Below, in pieces: positions 45,163 through 54,774 of a DNA stretch of 64,000 nt. The notes beneath the pieces were generated by a model. It ran no database searches and was not told the origin of the DNA. It was given only the letters and a program-made list of their open reading frames with translations. The stretch comes from Acidimicrobiaceae bacterium (GTDB lineage: Bacteria; Actinomycetota; Acidimicrobiia; Acidimicrobiales; Poriferisodalaceae): assembly GCA_026713105.1 (NCBI GenBank), contig JAPOPC010000082.1, positions 1 through 64,000 on the forward strand, written 5' to 3'. A program made the position numbers and the translations under genes. Position 1 is the first letter of the stretch, and each line of letters begins with the position of its first letter.

Positions 45163-46152
45163 ATGGTGAGCGAGCAACGGATCCCGGTGACCGTGATCGG
45201 CGGCTATCTCGGCGCCGGCAAGACCACGCTGGTGAACCACGTGCTGCGGAATTCGGGCGAGCGCGTGGCGGTAATCGTCAACGACTTCGGCGAGATCTCG
45301 ATCGATGAAGATCTCATCGTCGCGGCCGACGGCGACAAGCTGACGCTCGCCAACGGCTGCATCTGCTGCACCTTGGCCGATGGATTTGCCGCGGCACTGA
45401 TGCAGGTTCGCTCGGCTGGCACTCCGCCGGCGAGGCTGCTCATCGAGGCCAGCGGCGTCGCGGATCCCGCGCAGGTCGCCGCCTACGGCCACACGCCTGG
45501 GCTGCAACTCGATGCAGTCGTGGTGCTGGCGGACGCTGAGCAAGTACGGCGGCAGGCCAATGACCGCTGGGTGGCTGACACCGTGCGCCAGCAGCTAGCT
45601 GCCGCCGATCTGCTCGTGGTCAACAAGGTCGACCTGCTCGGCGACACCGACGACGTCACGGCGCTGTGCAGCTGGCTCGCAGGACTTGCAGGACGGGCCG
45701 CCATCGTGCGTACCAGTCGGGCCGCAGTGCCCATCGATGTGCTGTTCGGGCCACAGGCGGAACGTGATCGGTCGGCTGGGGCCGGAGACCCCGCCGTCGC
45801 GCCACCCTCTGAAGCCCCCGGACCAGCTGCCGAGGATCTCTTCGAGTCCCAGACGGTCGAGCTTGACGGGCCCGTGCCCCTGCGGATCATCGAACAGTTG
45901 CTGGCCGACCTGCCCGCTGGAGTCGCACGGCTGAAGGGCCTCGTGAGTGTGACTCGGCCCGACGGTTCGGGCGGTGATGCGGGAGACAGCGCCGCCGACT
46001 ACTTGATCGAAGCTGTCGGCACCCGAACTTCCATGATTCCCCACATGGTCGACTCAGGAGACTCGCTTCGTCGTTGGGTGGTCAGCCTCATCGCCCGCAA
46101 GGGCTCCCTGTCCCCAGACTGGCTCGGCGAGCGACTAGCGAAGCGAGGCTGA
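45163..46152 (+). CDS. CobW/COG0523-family GTP-binding protein (metal chaperone)
   Basis: A 329-residue G3E GTPase: Walker A IGGYLGAGKTTLVNHVL, NDFGEISIDEDL, the metal-binding NGCICCTLADGF (CxCC), the switch-like IEASGVADPAQVAAYG and the base-recognition LVVNKVDLLGD. Members load zinc, cobalt or other metals into enzymes. Located 48 bp after one amidohydrolase and upstream of another, it is a good candidate for delivering their metal cofactor, but this is contextual inference. The C-terminal CobW_C part is short with low-complexity loops around residue 200. Confidence 0.88.
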   Translation: MVSEQRIPVTVIGGYLGAGKTTLVNHVLRNSGERVAVIVNDFGEISIDEDLIVAADGDKLTLANGCICCTLADGFAAALMQVRSAGTPPARLLIEASGVADPAQVAAYGHTPGLQLDAVVVLADAEQVRRQANDRWVADTVRQQLAAADLLVVNKVDLLGDTDDVTALCSWLAGLAGRAAIVRTSRAAVPIDVLFGPQAERDRSAGAGDPAVAPPSEAPGPAAEDLFESQTVELDGPVPLRIIEQLLADLPAGVARLKGLVSVTRPDGSGGDAGDSAADYLIEAVGTRTSMIPHMVDSGDSLRRWVVSLIARKGSLSPDWLGERLAKRG

Positions 46153-46278
46153 CGGCCGCGTCACCGGGTCTGTGGGAGCAGTTGCGTGCCAGACTCATGG
46201 GGCATTTGCGTCATGGTCCCGGCACCGCAGCTGCGCCTGTGGCGACCACTCCCCCTGACCCGTCCTGGAGTCACTGAC

Positions 46279-47601
46279 ATGGCAATCACGATCCCCGAAC
46301 CTGATGTCAACAACGTGTGGCGGCTCGAGACGCCGGGCAATGACGGCTGGGTGCGCTCGGCTCGGCCCGACGCCGACGACAAGTTCTTCATGTGCTCTGC
46401 AGACGGCCACGTGCAGGAGCCGAGCACGTTCCTCTATGACCGCATCGATCCCGACTACCACGACCGGTTGCCGACCATCGCGGTGACCAAGGCCATGGAC
46501 GTCCATGGCAAGGGCGCCAAGACGGCTGACACTGGCTCGGACAACGCCGGGGCGGCCGGCGATGCGGCGCAGGACCCGCAGTTCTTCCAGAAGGCCGAAG
46601 GCTTCCGCCCCGCCAAGCTGAATTGGACGAAGCCGTTCGAGGGGCACGAGAAGCTGCGCAACCAGTCGGGGCGCGATCCCGAGTCACGGGTGCGCGACCT
46701 AGCACTGGACGGCTGTGACGCTGAGGTCCTGTTCCCGAACAAGGGCCTGACCGTGTGGGCCACGCCCGATGCCGACTTCAGCCACGCGATGTGCCAGGCC
46801 TACAACGAATGGGCCTGGGAGGAGTTCGCCGACTACAACGATCGCCTGGCGCCGATGGCCTGCATTGCGCCTGCCGCGCTGGACAAGGCGATCGCTGAGA
46901 TCCAGCGTTGCGCGGCGCTGGGATTCAAGGGCCTGAGCCTGCCCGCCAAGCCGGTCTTCGGCCCGCCCGACGTCGACGACCTCAACTACAACCTGCGCGA
47001 GATGGAGCCCCTGTGGGACTGCATCGACGAGGTGGGCCTGCCGGTCACCTTCCATGTCTCGACGGGCCGCGACCCGCGCACTTCGCGCAGCCAGGGCGGG
47101 GCCGTCATCAACTACGCCGTGCATTCGCTTGCACCCACCATGGAGCCCTTGGTCAACATCTGCGCGTCAGGCGTTGCCGAGCGGCACCCAGAGCTGCGCT
47201 TCGGGTCCATCGAGGCGGGGATCGGCTGGGTGCCCTGGATGCTGGGCGCCATGGACGAGGCGTACCTCAAGCACCACATGTGGGTGCGGCCCAAGCTCCA
47301 AATGCTGCCCAGCGACTACTTCAAGCGCCAGGGGTTCGCGAGCTTCCAGGAGGACCCCGCCGGCCTCGATCTCGCCCGCGAGCACGGTCTCGTCGACAAC
47401 TTCCTGTGGGCGAACGACTTTCCCCACCACGAGGGCTCGTGGCCGTATTCGGCCCAGGCCATCGAGCGCACCATGAGCCACCTCGACGACGGCGAGCGCG
47501 CCAAGATCTTGGGCCTCAACTCGGCCCGAATCTTCGGCTTCGAGATCCCCAATCGCTACCTGCATCACCCAGATGCTGCCGCCGTCGCCGCCCAGCGCTG
47601 A
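46279..47601 (+). CDS. Amidohydrolase family 2 (ACMSD-like) protein
   Basis: A 440-residue TIM-barrel hydrolase/decarboxylase of the amidohydrolase-2 family. KFFMCSADGHVQEPSTFLYDRI near the N-terminus holds the first metal motif in its modified DGH form; AEVLFPNKGLTVWATPD, CIAPAALDKAIAEIQRCAALGFKGL, the VTFHVSTGRDPRTSR segment (metal His) and FLWANDFPHHEGSWPYS (late Asp-His) follow. Such proteins often act on ring-cleavage products or are of unknown activity in actinobacteria. ATG at 46279 has GGAG about 9 nt before it; an upstream in-frame start lacks this. It is 126 bp beyond the CobW gene. Confidence 0.83.
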   Translation: MAITIPEPDVNNVWRLETPGNDGWVRSARPDADDKFFMCSADGHVQEPSTFLYDRIDPDYHDRLPTIAVTKAMDVHGKGAKTADTGSDNAGAAGDAAQDPQFFQKAEGFRPAKLNWTKPFEGHEKLRNQSGRDPESRVRDLALDGCDAEVLFPNKGLTVWATPDADFSHAMCQAYNEWAWEEFADYNDRLAPMACIAPAALDKAIAEIQRCAALGFKGLSLPAKPVFGPPDVDDLNYNLREMEPLWDCIDEVGLPVTFHVSTGRDPRTSRSQGGAVINYAVHSLAPTMEPLVNICASGVAERHPELRFGSIEAGIGWVPWMLGAMDEAYLKHHMWVRPKLQMLPSDYFKRQGFASFQEDPAGLDLAREHGLVDNFLWANDFPHHEGSWPYSAQAIERTMSHLDDGERAKILGLNSARIFGFEIPNRYLHHPDAAAVAAQR

Positions 47602-47622
47602 ACGCCCAGTGCGCTAGGCGTT
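47601..47622. terminator. Possible terminator between convergent genes
   Basis: AACGCC (47601-47606) pairs with GGCGTT (47617-47622) across a 10-nt loop. It overlaps the last codons of the serA-like gene. The stem is short and there is no T-run, so it is only a candidate. Confidence 0.35.
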
Positions 47623-48555
47623 GACGGCGTAGGGCACGGGGTCGCCGGCTAAAGCCAGATTCACTTGCTCGGCAATGTGAACGCCTGCCCGATCTTGCGC
47701 TTCGGTCGTGCTGGCACCCAAGTGCGGCGTCGCCACGACATCGGACCTGCCAAACAAGGGCGACTCGGTCATCGGTTCGGTTTCGTAGACATCAAGCGCT
47801 ATACCGCCCAGACGACCCGCGTCGAGAGCGGCTGCGGCTGCGGCCTCGTCGAGAATTCCACCCCGTGCGGTATTGATGATCAACGCGTGCGGGCGGCACT
47901 TGGCCAGGCCTTCGGCACCCAGCAGGCCGGCCGTTTCGGGCGTCCGCGGCATGTGCAAGGTGATGATGTCGGAACGTTCGAGCAGCTCATCGAACGAGAC
48001 CATGTGGACACCTGCCGCCCGGGCGGATTCGGAACTCACATAGGGGTCGTAGGCAATGAGTGCGACATCGAACGGCGCGATCCGCTGCGCCACCAAGCGG
48101 CCAACTCGACCGAGGCCGAGAATCCCCACTGTCTTGCGGTACAGCTCCATGCCGCCCCAGCGGCTGCGCTCCCATCGACCGTCGGCGAGCGCTTCGTGCG
48201 CCTGCGGTATGTGGCGAGCTAGCGCCAGCATGAGCGCCACCGTCATCTCGGCCGCCGACACGACGTTGCTGGACGGCGCGTTGCACACCAGCACGTCGCG
48301 CTCGGTCGCAGCAGCGACATCGACGTTGTCGAGGCCGACGCCGGCGCGCCCGACGACGATCAGCGAATCACCTGCGGCGAGGAGGTCGGCATCGACCTGT
48401 GTCGCGGAGCGGACAACCAGCGCTTGCGCGCCGGCAACGGCGTCGCGCAGCTCGTCGGGGCTGAGTCCTGTACGGACGTCGACGTCGTGGCCGGCTGCGC
48501 GCAACAGATCCAATCCTGCATTTGCCAGCGTCTCAGCCACCAGGACTCGCGCCAT
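47614..48555 (-). CDS. serA: D-3-phosphoglycerate dehydrogenase-like protein, short form
   Basis: A 313-residue D-2-hydroxyacid dehydrogenase, first enzyme of serine synthesis or a close relative. GRAGVGLDNVDVAAATERDVLVCNAP and the NAD-binding GILGLGRVGRLVAQRIAPF precede the catalytic IINTARGGILDE (Arg) and a late VVATPHLGASTTEAQDRAG (His). It stops at DPVPYAVNA, exactly where the ASB and ACT regulatory domains begin in the roughly 530-residue actinobacterial SerA, so feedback inhibition by serine would be missing. ATG at 48555, 1 nt after the upstream aminotransferase stop (TGACATG). Whether this is the main SerA or a paralogue is not known. Confidence 0.8.
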   Translation of the reverse strand: MARVLVAETLANAGLDLLRAAGHDVDVRTGLSPDELRDAVAGAQALVVRSATQVDADLLAAGDSLIVVGRAGVGLDNVDVAAATERDVLVCNAPSSNVVSAAEMTVALMLALARHIPQAHEALADGRWERSRWGGMELYRKTVGILGLGRVGRLVAQRIAPFDVALIAYDPYVSSESARAAGVHMVSFDELLERSDIITLHMPRTPETAGLLGAEGLAKCRPHALIINTARGGILDEAAAAAALDAGRLGGIALDVYETEPMTESPLFGRSDVVATPHLGASTTEAQDRAGVHIAEQVNLALAGDPVPYAVNA

Positions 48556-48556
48556 G

Positions 48557-49750
48557 TCAGGCGACCAGATCTGCAATACGGCTGATGCCTTCGCCCAGAT
48601 CGTCGAGCCCCAAGGCGAACGAAAACCGTGCGTAGCCCGGCGCGCCGAACGCCTCGCCGGGCACGAAGGCCACCTTGGCCTGCTCGAGTACCGCCGCAGC
48701 CAACTCCAGCGTCGTGGTGACTTCCGTATCGCCGTAGCGGCGCCCCAGCAGCCCTTCCATGTTGGGAAATGCGTAGAAGGCGCCTTCGGGCTCGGGACAT
48801 TCCACGCCCTCGATGGCGTTGAGCATCTCGGTGATGCGCTGGCGCCGAATGTCGAATGCAGCGCGCATCATGGCGACCGCCTCAAGGTCTCCGGACACCG
48901 CGGCAAGAGCCGCTGCTTGGGCCACGTTGCAGACGTTGGACGTGGCATGGCTCTGCAAGTTGGTGGCCGCCGCGATCACGTCGGACGGTCCGGCCATCCA
49001 GCCGACCCGCCAACCCGTCATGGCGTAGGTCTTGGCTACACCATTCAGCACGACGCACCGGTCGGCGATCTCGGGCACCAGCACCGGGAGCGAATGGTGC
49101 TCCGCGTTGGCGTAGGTCAGGTGCTCATAGATTTCGTCAGTGATCACCCACAAACCGTGTTCGAGCACCCATTGGCCGATCGCCACGATCTCGTCGCGGG
49201 GGTAGATGGCACCTGTCGGGTTCGACGGCGACACGAACAGCAGCGCCTTTGTGCGGTCGGTCCGCGCCGCTTCGAGCTGTTCGACGCTGACCCGGAAGCC
49301 GGACTCGATACCGGCGAAAACCTCCACCGGCACGCCGCCGAAGACCTGGATTGCCTCGGGATAGGTCGTCCAGTACGGCGCCGGCAGCAGCACCTCGTCA
49401 CCCGGGTCCACCAGCGCCGCCATGGTGTTGTACACGGCCTGCTTGCCGCCGTTGGTGACCAGGAATTGGCTCGCGTCCAACTCGAGGCCGCTGTCTCGCT
49501 GCGTCTTCGCGGCCAAAGCAGCCTTCAGGGCCGGCTGGCCCCCCGCGGGCGAATAACGGTGGTTCGCAGCATCGCGGCACGCAGCAACGGCCGCCTCGAC
49601 GATGTGTTCGGGCGTCGGAAAATCTGGCTCGCCGGCCCCGAAACCGATCACGTTCTCCCCCGCCGCCCGCAGCGCCTTGGCCTTGGCGTCGACCGCCAGG
49701 GTCGCAGACGGAGCGATGCCCGCCAGCGCCGCAGATACTCGATTGCTCAT
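48557..49750 (-). CDS. Class I aminotransferase, aspartate aminotransferase-like
   Basis: A 397-residue PLP enzyme of fold type [35 protein letters not shown], the substrate-side [25 protein letters not shown] (Asn), [13 protein letters not shown] (Asp/Tyr) and the Schiff-base lysine in [18 protein letters not shown] late RFSFALG carries the carboxylate-binding Arg. This is the subgroup Ib aspartate (and often prephenate) aminotransferase pattern. ATG at 49750 with CGGGAG upstream; an 81-nt in-frame extension is not needed. It is the first gene of a pair with the serA-like gene. Confidence 0.88.
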   Translation of the reverse strand: MSNRVSAALAGIAPSATLAVDAKAKALRAAGENVIGFGAGEPDFPTPEHIVEAAVAACRDAANHRYSPAGGQPALKAALAAKTQRDSGLELDASQFLVTNGGKQAVYNTMAALVDPGDEVLLPAPYWTTYPEAIQVFGGVPVEVFAGIESGFRVSVEQLEAARTDRTKALLFVSPSNPTGAIYPRDEIVAIGQWVLEHGLWVITDEIYEHLTYANAEHHSLPVLVPEIADRCVVLNGVAKTYAMTGWRVGWMAGPSDVIAAATNLQSHATSNVCNVAQAAALAAVSGDLEAVAMMRAAFDIRRQRITEMLNAIEGVECPEPEGAFYAFPNMEGLLGRRYGDTEVTTTLELAAAVLEQAKVAFVPGEAFGAPGYARFSFALGLDDLGEGISRIADLVA

Positions 49751-49914
49751 TGGGCGTCTCCCGTCTGCTCGGCGCGCTGAGGCACCCGCCGCCTGCGGTC
49801 GACAGTCTCGCCGCGACGGCGGGCATTCCAACCAGCACGGTCATCAGGCAATTCCCAGAATTGTCAGACAAATGTGGTTGTCGGCAGCAGCGTCGGGCGC
49901 AATAGTGGCAGCCG

Positions 49915-51063
49915 ATGGCTGTGTCTCCCGCATCAATTTCGATTCCCGCCGAGCTGCGACCCGCCGACGGGCGCTTCGGCTCGGGCCCGTCCAAGGTTCG
50001 ACCCGAGGCCGTCAAGGCGCTCGAATCTCGTGCGATCGACTACATGGGCACCTCGCACCGCCGCACCGGCGTGCGCTCCGTGGTGGGCCGACTGCGGGCG
50101 GCGATGGCCGAGCTGTTCGGACTCGGTGACGGATGGGAGGTGATACTGGGCAATGGCGGCAGCACCGGCTTCTGGGACGCTGCGGCGTTCTCGCTCATCG
50201 AGCGCCGCGCCCAGCACCTGACGTTCGGCGAGTTTTCGGAGAAGTTCTCCGCCGTGACTGCTGCCGCACCGCACTTGCGCGACCCGATGGTGATCACGGC
50301 GCCCTACGGCACGCACCCCGTGCCTGAGCCCGCCGATCCAGCCGACATCGACGTGTACGCGCTGACGCACAACGAGACTTCGACCGGCGTGTGTATGCCG
50401 CTGATGCAGCCGCAGCTGAGCCCGTCCCGTCAGGGCGACGCCCCGAGCCTCGTCATGGTCGACGCCACCTCGGCCGCCGGAGCGATGACGTGGGATCCCG
50501 CCGATGTCGACTGTTACTACTTCGCACCTCAAAAGGCCTTCGCCGCCGACGGCGGACTTTTCATCGCTCTGTGCTCCCCGGCGGCCATTGAGCGCATCGA
50601 ACGCATCGATGCGGGGGGCCGCTACAAGCCCGCCACGCTCGACTTGGCGATCGCAGCCCGCAACTCCCGCCAGGACCAGACCTACAACACGCCGGCGCTC
50701 GCGACCATTCTCCTGACGCTCGAGACCGCCGAATGGATGCTCGATGGTGGCGGGCTCGGCTGGGCCGCATCCCGGTCGGCAGCTTCCAGCGGCACCGTGT
50801 ACGGCTGGGCGGCGACGCGTGAGTTCGCCTCGCCCTTCGTGACAGATTCGCAGATGCGCTCCCCCGTCGTGTGCACCATCGACTTCGACGGGGTCAGCGC
50901 CGACGACATTGCGGCGGCACTCCGAGCCAACGACATCGTCGACACCGAGGGCTACCGCAAGCTGGGCCGCAACCAGCTGCGCATCGCCGCATTCCCCGCG
51001 ATCGATCCCGCCGACGCCGAGGCCCTCACCGCCTGCATCGACTACATCGTCGAGCGGCTCTAG
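49915..51063 (+). CDS. serC: Phosphoserine aminotransferase
   Basis: A 382-residue fold-type I PLP enzyme of the mycobacterial SerC type: DGRFGSGPSKVRPEAVKALES, YMGTSHRRTGVRSVVGRLRAAM, GNGGSTGFWDAAAFSL, THNETSTGVCMPL and the PLP lysine in YYFAPQKAFAADGGLF. It transfers an amino group from Glu to 3-phosphohydroxypyruvate. The gene is divergent from the aminotransferase/serA-like pair with about 165 bp between, a plausible shared regulatory region for serine synthesis. The stop lies in a palindrome shared with the convergent RDD gene. Confidence 0.92.
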   Translation: MAVSPASISIPAELRPADGRFGSGPSKVRPEAVKALESRAIDYMGTSHRRTGVRSVVGRLRAAMAELFGLGDGWEVILGNGGSTGFWDAAAFSLIERRAQHLTFGEFSEKFSAVTAAAPHLRDPMVITAPYGTHPVPEPADPADIDVYALTHNETSTGVCMPLMQPQLSPSRQGDAPSLVMVDATSAAGAMTWDPADVDCYYFAPQKAFAADGGLFIALCSPAAIERIERIDAGGRYKPATLDLAIAARNSRQDQTYNTPALATILLTLETAEWMLDGGGLGWAASRSAASSGTVYGWAATREFASPFVTDSQMRSPVVCTIDFDGVSADDIAAALRANDIVDTEGYRKLGRNQLRIAAFPAIDPADAEALTACIDYIVERL

Positions 51064-51070
51064 AGCCGCT
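51053..51070. terminator. 18-bp perfect palindrome at the serC stop
   Basis: AGCGGCTCTAGAGCCGCT contains the serC stop codon TAG in its centre. It lies in a 30-bp gap between convergent genes and may act as a weak bidirectional terminator. Confidence 0.4.
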
Positions 51071-51093
51071 GCCAGCAACCCAAGCGCGCGGCA

Positions 51094-51705
51094 CTAACGC
51101 CGCCGCCCGTACCTCGGTGGAGCGGGTCGAGGTCGTCCGCTGCGCCTGTTGTCGCGATATGACGTGACAACCAAGGTCCGCGCGGCCTTGTCGTGCCAGC
51201 CCCGGTAGCACGGTTCATGGCCAATCGTCAGAACGCACAGCAGGTAGAAAACCACGCCGGGGATCTGGACATAGGGAATAGAGATCGGCAGCGTCAGCAC
51301 GGCCCAACGGCCGAGCGACTTGCCCAAACCGGGCGCTGTGCCGGTCGAGGCATTCACCACCTTGATCCCCACGATTCGTTTGCCCACTGTCTGACCCCAT
51401 CTCGCCGTCGGCGCGACTTCGTAGACGAAGGCCATGAGCACCCCCAACAGCAGTGCTCCGAACTCGGTCAACAAGATCCCTCCGAGATTCGTGAGGGTCT
51501 CGCCTCCATTGGGGACAAAGGCATCACGACCTCGGACAATGGCCCAGATGACAGTCGGCGGGATCGCGACAATCAAGAAGTCGAGAATGCGAGCGCCGAG
51601 GCGCTCCACTGGCCGGGCCAACTCAACGGTCTGGCCCGAAGCGAGCAGAGCCCAGCCGGTTTGGGGTTGCTCGCTCAGCCCCGACGGCCCGTGGACATCG
51701 CTCAC
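51094..51705 (-). CDS. RDD family membrane protein
   Basis: A 203-residue small membrane protein. The RDD name-giving region is ELARPVERLGARILDFLIVAIPP (Arg and Asp in the first helix), with a second helix around VLMAFVYEV, then RWGQTVGKRIVGIKVVNA and a last pair of helices ending with GWHDKAARTLVV. The C-terminus is Arg/Pro-rich. Its role is unknown; RDD proteins have been linked to transport. A paralogue follows upstream at 51750. Confidence 0.82.
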   Translation of the reverse strand: MSDVHGPSGLSEQPQTGWALLASGQTVELARPVERLGARILDFLIVAIPPTVIWAIVRGRDAFVPNGGETLTNLGGILLTEFGALLLGVLMAFVYEVAPTARWGQTVGKRIVGIKVVNASTGTAPGLGKSLGRWAVLTLPISIPYVQIPGVVFYLLCVLTIGHEPCYRGWHDKAARTLVVTSYRDNRRSGRPRPAPPRYGRRR

Positions 51706-51749
51706 CGGCGGACTCCGCGAGATTTCGCTGCCATGAGCTCAGGCTCGGT

Positions 51750-52235
51750 TCAGGTCTTGATGACCAGCGTGCCCGCGACCTTGTCGTGCCAGCCTTGGTA
51801 CACGCGGTCCCACGTCAGGCTCACGTAGCACAGCAACGACAGGAGCGGGCCGAGAATCGGGATGAGGGCGACCAGGCCAGGGATCGCCCAGCGGCCGAAC
51901 GCCTTGCCCCATCCCGGTACTCCACCGTGCACGGCATTGATCACCCTGATGCCCGTCATGCGCTTGCCGATGGTCTGGCCCCAGACCGCAACTTGGGAAA
52001 CCTCGTAGCCGATGCCGACGACCAGCCCAAGCCGCATCGATCCGACGGTGGAGACGCCCGTACCCGACACGCGCAACAGCATCACGAGGAGAATTCCGGC
52101 CACGATGGCGTCGAGTATTCGAGCGCCAAGACGGCGTAATGGCCGGGCCAACTCGACGGTCTCACCGGACCCCAATTCAGCCCAACCGGTCCGCCGGCTT
52201 CCGTCGTATGACGCGGACTCGGCGTGGTCGCTCAT
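51750..52235 (-). CDS. RDD family membrane protein (paralogue)
   Basis: A 161-residue protein sharing the same plan as its neighbour: an N-terminal GWAELGSGETVELARPLRRLGARILDAIVAG, then WGQTIGKRMTGIRVINAVHGG and the ending GWHDKVAGTLVI. The middle is shorter. The pair probably arose by tandem duplication; they are about 45 bp apart on the same strand, so both may be expressed together. No function is assigned. Confidence 0.82.
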   Translation of the reverse strand: MSDHAESASYDGSRRTGWAELGSGETVELARPLRRLGARILDAIVAGILLVMLLRVSGTGVSTVGSMRLGLVVGIGYEVSQVAVWGQTIGKRMTGIRVINAVHGGVPGWGKAFGRWAIPGLVALIPILGPLLSLLCYVSLTWDRVYQGWHDKVAGTLVIKT

Positions 52236-52396
52236 GGAAGGCCTCCGAAGTGGTCGTTTCCAGCCGATCCGTTGGCGAGCCTAGAGCGCCGTCGATCGGA
52301 CTGTGTCGAGCGGGACATCGCAGCCCGCACCACGCGGTCTGGAGCCTACGTTGACTATTCGCCACCACGACGTCCATCGCCCGCGGGCCCGATGCA

Positions 52397-53020
52397 CTAG
52401 TTCAGAGCAGGATCGTCCGGGTAGCGAGCAAGCAGTCGTGCCGGCGGGGACTGCCGCGCCAGCATGTCGTACCAGAGAGTCGTGGCGTCTGCGGTCAGGT
52501 CCTCAGGCGTCGAGTCGAACACCCACCAGCATCCGGCTTGCAGTTCACCTCGCAGCTGGCCCGGTCCCCATCCGGCGTGGCCGCCGTAGATCCTGACGGC
52601 GACGACAGCGGCATCGAGTTCGGACGGATCGGCGGTGAGATCGACCAGCCCGACCTCGCCGTTCACAGTGCGCCAGACGCCGCCGGCCTCGGACGACTCG
52701 GCGCGGGAACCTCCAGGTGACTGCAATTTGCCTGCCGACCGGCCGGCGGTCGCCCCGAGCGCCAGCAATCCCTGAGGCTCGACAGGCCCGCCGAGCCCGA
52801 CGGCGGCTTCGGGGGTGAAGCGCGATGCCCAGCGAGGAACCGCTGACGCGCACGAGATGTCCGAGACACGATTGATGACGACCCCCAGCGTGCCGGCCTC
52901 TTGGTGCTCGATCACGAACACGACGCTTCGGTCGAAGTTGGGATCGACCAGGCGCGGCGTTGCCACGAGCAGGTCACCCGCAGCAGGCACCCGCACCGGA
53001 GTCACGACGACCTCGACCAC
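52397..53020 (-). CDS. YqgE/AlgH family protein
   Basis: A 207-residue protein of the UPF0301 (YqgE/AlgH) family: AGDLLVATPRLVDPNFDRSVVFVIEHQEAGTLGVVINR, then GLGGPVEPQGLLALG and the characteristic RIYGGHAGWGPGQLRGELQAGCWWV. It carries a low-complexity Ser/Gly insertion around residues 90-110. The function of the family is poorly known. The start codon is not strictly determined: a GTG at 53020 gives MVEVVVTPVRV before the conserved part. Confidence 0.85.
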   Translation of the reverse strand: MVEVVVTPVRVPAAGDLLVATPRLVDPNFDRSVVFVIEHQEAGTLGVVINRVSDISCASAVPRWASRFTPEAAVGLGGPVEPQGLLALGATAGRSAGKLQSPGGSRAESSEAGGVWRTVNGEVGLVDLTADPSELDAAVVAVRIYGGHAGWGPGQLRGELQAGCWWVFDSTPEDLTADATTLWYDMLARQSPPARLLARYPDDPALN

Positions 53021-53089
53021 GCCCCGATTCTGCCAACGTGTCGCGCAAGCTCAGGAGCCCCGAGTCCGGCGATGCCTGATCGGAAGCGA

Positions 53090-54127
53090 TCAGGAGACGG
53101 CGCCGCCGGATGCAGCTGTGACGTCCTGGCGGCCTGCGGTGATCCACGGCATCATCGCCCGCAGCTCCGCGCCGACCTGCTCGATGGGGTGCTGGTGGCC
53201 TTCTTCGACCATACGCCGGTAGTTCGGCAGCCCGTTGCGGTTCTCATCGATCCATTCGCGAGCGAAGCTGCCGTCCTGGATCTCGGCCAGGATGCGCTTC
53301 ATCTCAGCGCGGGTCTCGTCGGTGATGATGCGGGCACCGCGGGTCATGTCGCCGTACTCGGCGGTGGTCGAGATCGAGTAGCGCATGCCCGAGATGCCGG
53401 CCTCATAAATGAAGTCGACGATCAGCTTGACCTCATGCAGCGTCTCGAAGTACGCCGACTCGGGTTGGTAGCCGGCTTCCACCAAGGTCTCGTAACCGGC
53501 CCGGATCAACTCGGTCAAGCCGCCGCAGAGCACCACCTGCTCGCCGAACAGATCGGTCTCGGTCTCCTCTGCGAACGTGGTCGTCAGCACGCCACCCCGA
53601 GTGCCGCCGATGCCCTTCGCGTAGGCCAGCGCGTCCGCGAGCGCGTTCCCGCTGGCGTCCTGGTGAATCGCCACGAGCGCCGGCACGCCGCCCCCCTCGA
53701 CATAGGTTCGCCGGACGTTGTGGCCGGGACCCTTGGGGGCGATCATCCACACGTCCACGTCGTCGGGCGGGCTGATCTGGCTGAAATGGATGTTGAAGCC
53801 GTGCGAGAACGCAATGGCGTTGCCGGGCTGCAGGTTCGGTGCAATCGACGCGTCGTAGATGGCGGCCTGGTCGGTGTCAGGCAGCGCCATCATGATGATG
53901 TCGGCTTCGGCGGCCGCGCCTGCCACGTCGCTGACCCGCAAGCCCTCAGACTCGGCCTTGGAACGGGACGACGAGCCTGCTCGCAGCCCGACCACGACGT
54001 CCACGCCGCTGTCGCGCAGGTTCAGGGCGTGGGCGTGGCCCTGGGAGCCGTAGCCCATGACCGCCACGGTGCGGTCGGCGAGTTGGCCGATGTCGGCGTC
54101 TTGGTCGTAGTAGATGGTGGCGGGCAT
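53090..54127 (-). CDS. ilvC: Ketol-acid reductoisomerase, class I
   Basis: A 345-residue enzyme converting acetolactate and acetohydroxybutyrate to dihydroxy acids. Rossmann part: [19 protein letters not shown], with [16 protein letters not shown] in the beta2-alphaB loop, whose Ser residues favour [26 protein letters not shown], then the knotted C-terminal domain with [17 protein letters not shown] and [14 protein letters not shown] complete it. ATG at 54127 with AGGAG 9 nt upstream; a 204-nt in-frame extension lacks family sequence. It lies 95 bp downstream of ilvN, and is probably part of an ilvBNC operon. Confidence 0.94.
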   Translation of the reverse strand: MPATIYYDQDADIGQLADRTVAVMGYGSQGHAHALNLRDSGVDVVVGLRAGSSSRSKAESEGLRVSDVAGAAAEADIIMMALPDTDQAAIYDASIAPNLQPGNAIAFSHGFNIHFSQISPPDDVDVWMIAPKGPGHNVRRTYVEGGGVPALVAIHQDASGNALADALAYAKGIGGTRGGVLTTTFAEETETDLFGEQVVLCGGLTELIRAGYETLVEAGYQPESAYFETLHEVKLIVDFIYEAGISGMRYSISTTAEYGDMTRGARIITDETRAEMKRILAEIQDGSFAREWIDENRNGLPNYRRMVEEGHQHPIEQVGAELRAMMPWITAGRQDVTAASGGAVS

Positions 54128-54222
54128 CGATTTCGCTCCTCGAAGTTGTTCAGATCGCCGGAGTTTGCCGGAACTTGATGGACTTGACTCTGGGCGTGAC
54201 GCTCGGAGCGTCGCGCTCGTGA

Positions 54223-54774
54223 CTAGCTCGTGATGCCAACAGCGGGCTCGTCGGCATCGAGTGCCCGAAGCGCTATGCGACCGGTGCGCTGCAGCACATG
54301 CAGGCCGAACGGGCGCAACTGGCGCTCGCACCGGTCGAGTCGGTCCGGATGGGCGCTGACGCTGACGATGGCCTCGTCGTCGGTGTGATCGAGCACCTCA
54401 CCGCCGTACTCGGAGATGACATCGACAACTGCAGCCAGATCGACCGCCCCGACGCGGGCGAGCATCAGCTCGCGTTCCATCGAGTCGGACGGGTGCAGCT
54501 CGCTGATGTGGATCACGTTGATGAGCTTGTCGAGCTGCTTCGCGATCTGGGTGACGTCGGTGTTATGGACGTCGACGACAATGGTGATGCGGCTGTATTC
54601 CGGGTCGTCGGTGGGTGCCACGGCGAGGGAGAAAATGTTGAAGCCGCGACGGCTGAACAGCCCCGCAATGCGAGCCAGCACGCCGAATTTGTTCTCCACG
54701 ATGGCCGCGAATATGTGCAGATCCGGTTCCTGGGGGCTGCCCGCGCCGGCGCCGTTGCTCTGTGGGCTGCTCAT
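54223..54774 (-). CDS. ilvN: Acetolactate synthase small (regulatory) subunit
   Basis: A 183-residue ACT-domain protein: [38 protein letters not shown] is the valine-binding ACT domain, followed by [25 protein letters not shown] and RELMLARV. The final helix and strand ([25 protein letters not shown]) are as in IlvN. It activates IlvB and confers valine inhibition. The ATG overlaps the ilvB stop by 4 bp. Confidence 0.94.
   Translation of the reverse strand: MSSPQSNGAGAGSPQEPDLHIFAAIVENKFGVLARIAGLFSRRGFNIFSLAVAPTDDPEYSRITIVVDVHNTDVTQIAKQLDKLINVIHISELHPSDSMERELMLARVGAVDLAAVVDVISEYGGEVLDHTDDEAIVSVSAHPDRLDRCERQLRPFGLHVLQRTGRIALRALDADEPAVGITS

Noticed and set aside
43570-45543. A very long open frame on the minus strand across the amidohydrolase gene
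   Set aside because: It mirrors the third-position GC bias of the plus-strand gene, has no recognisable domain and would be antisense to a protein with clear catalytic motifs.
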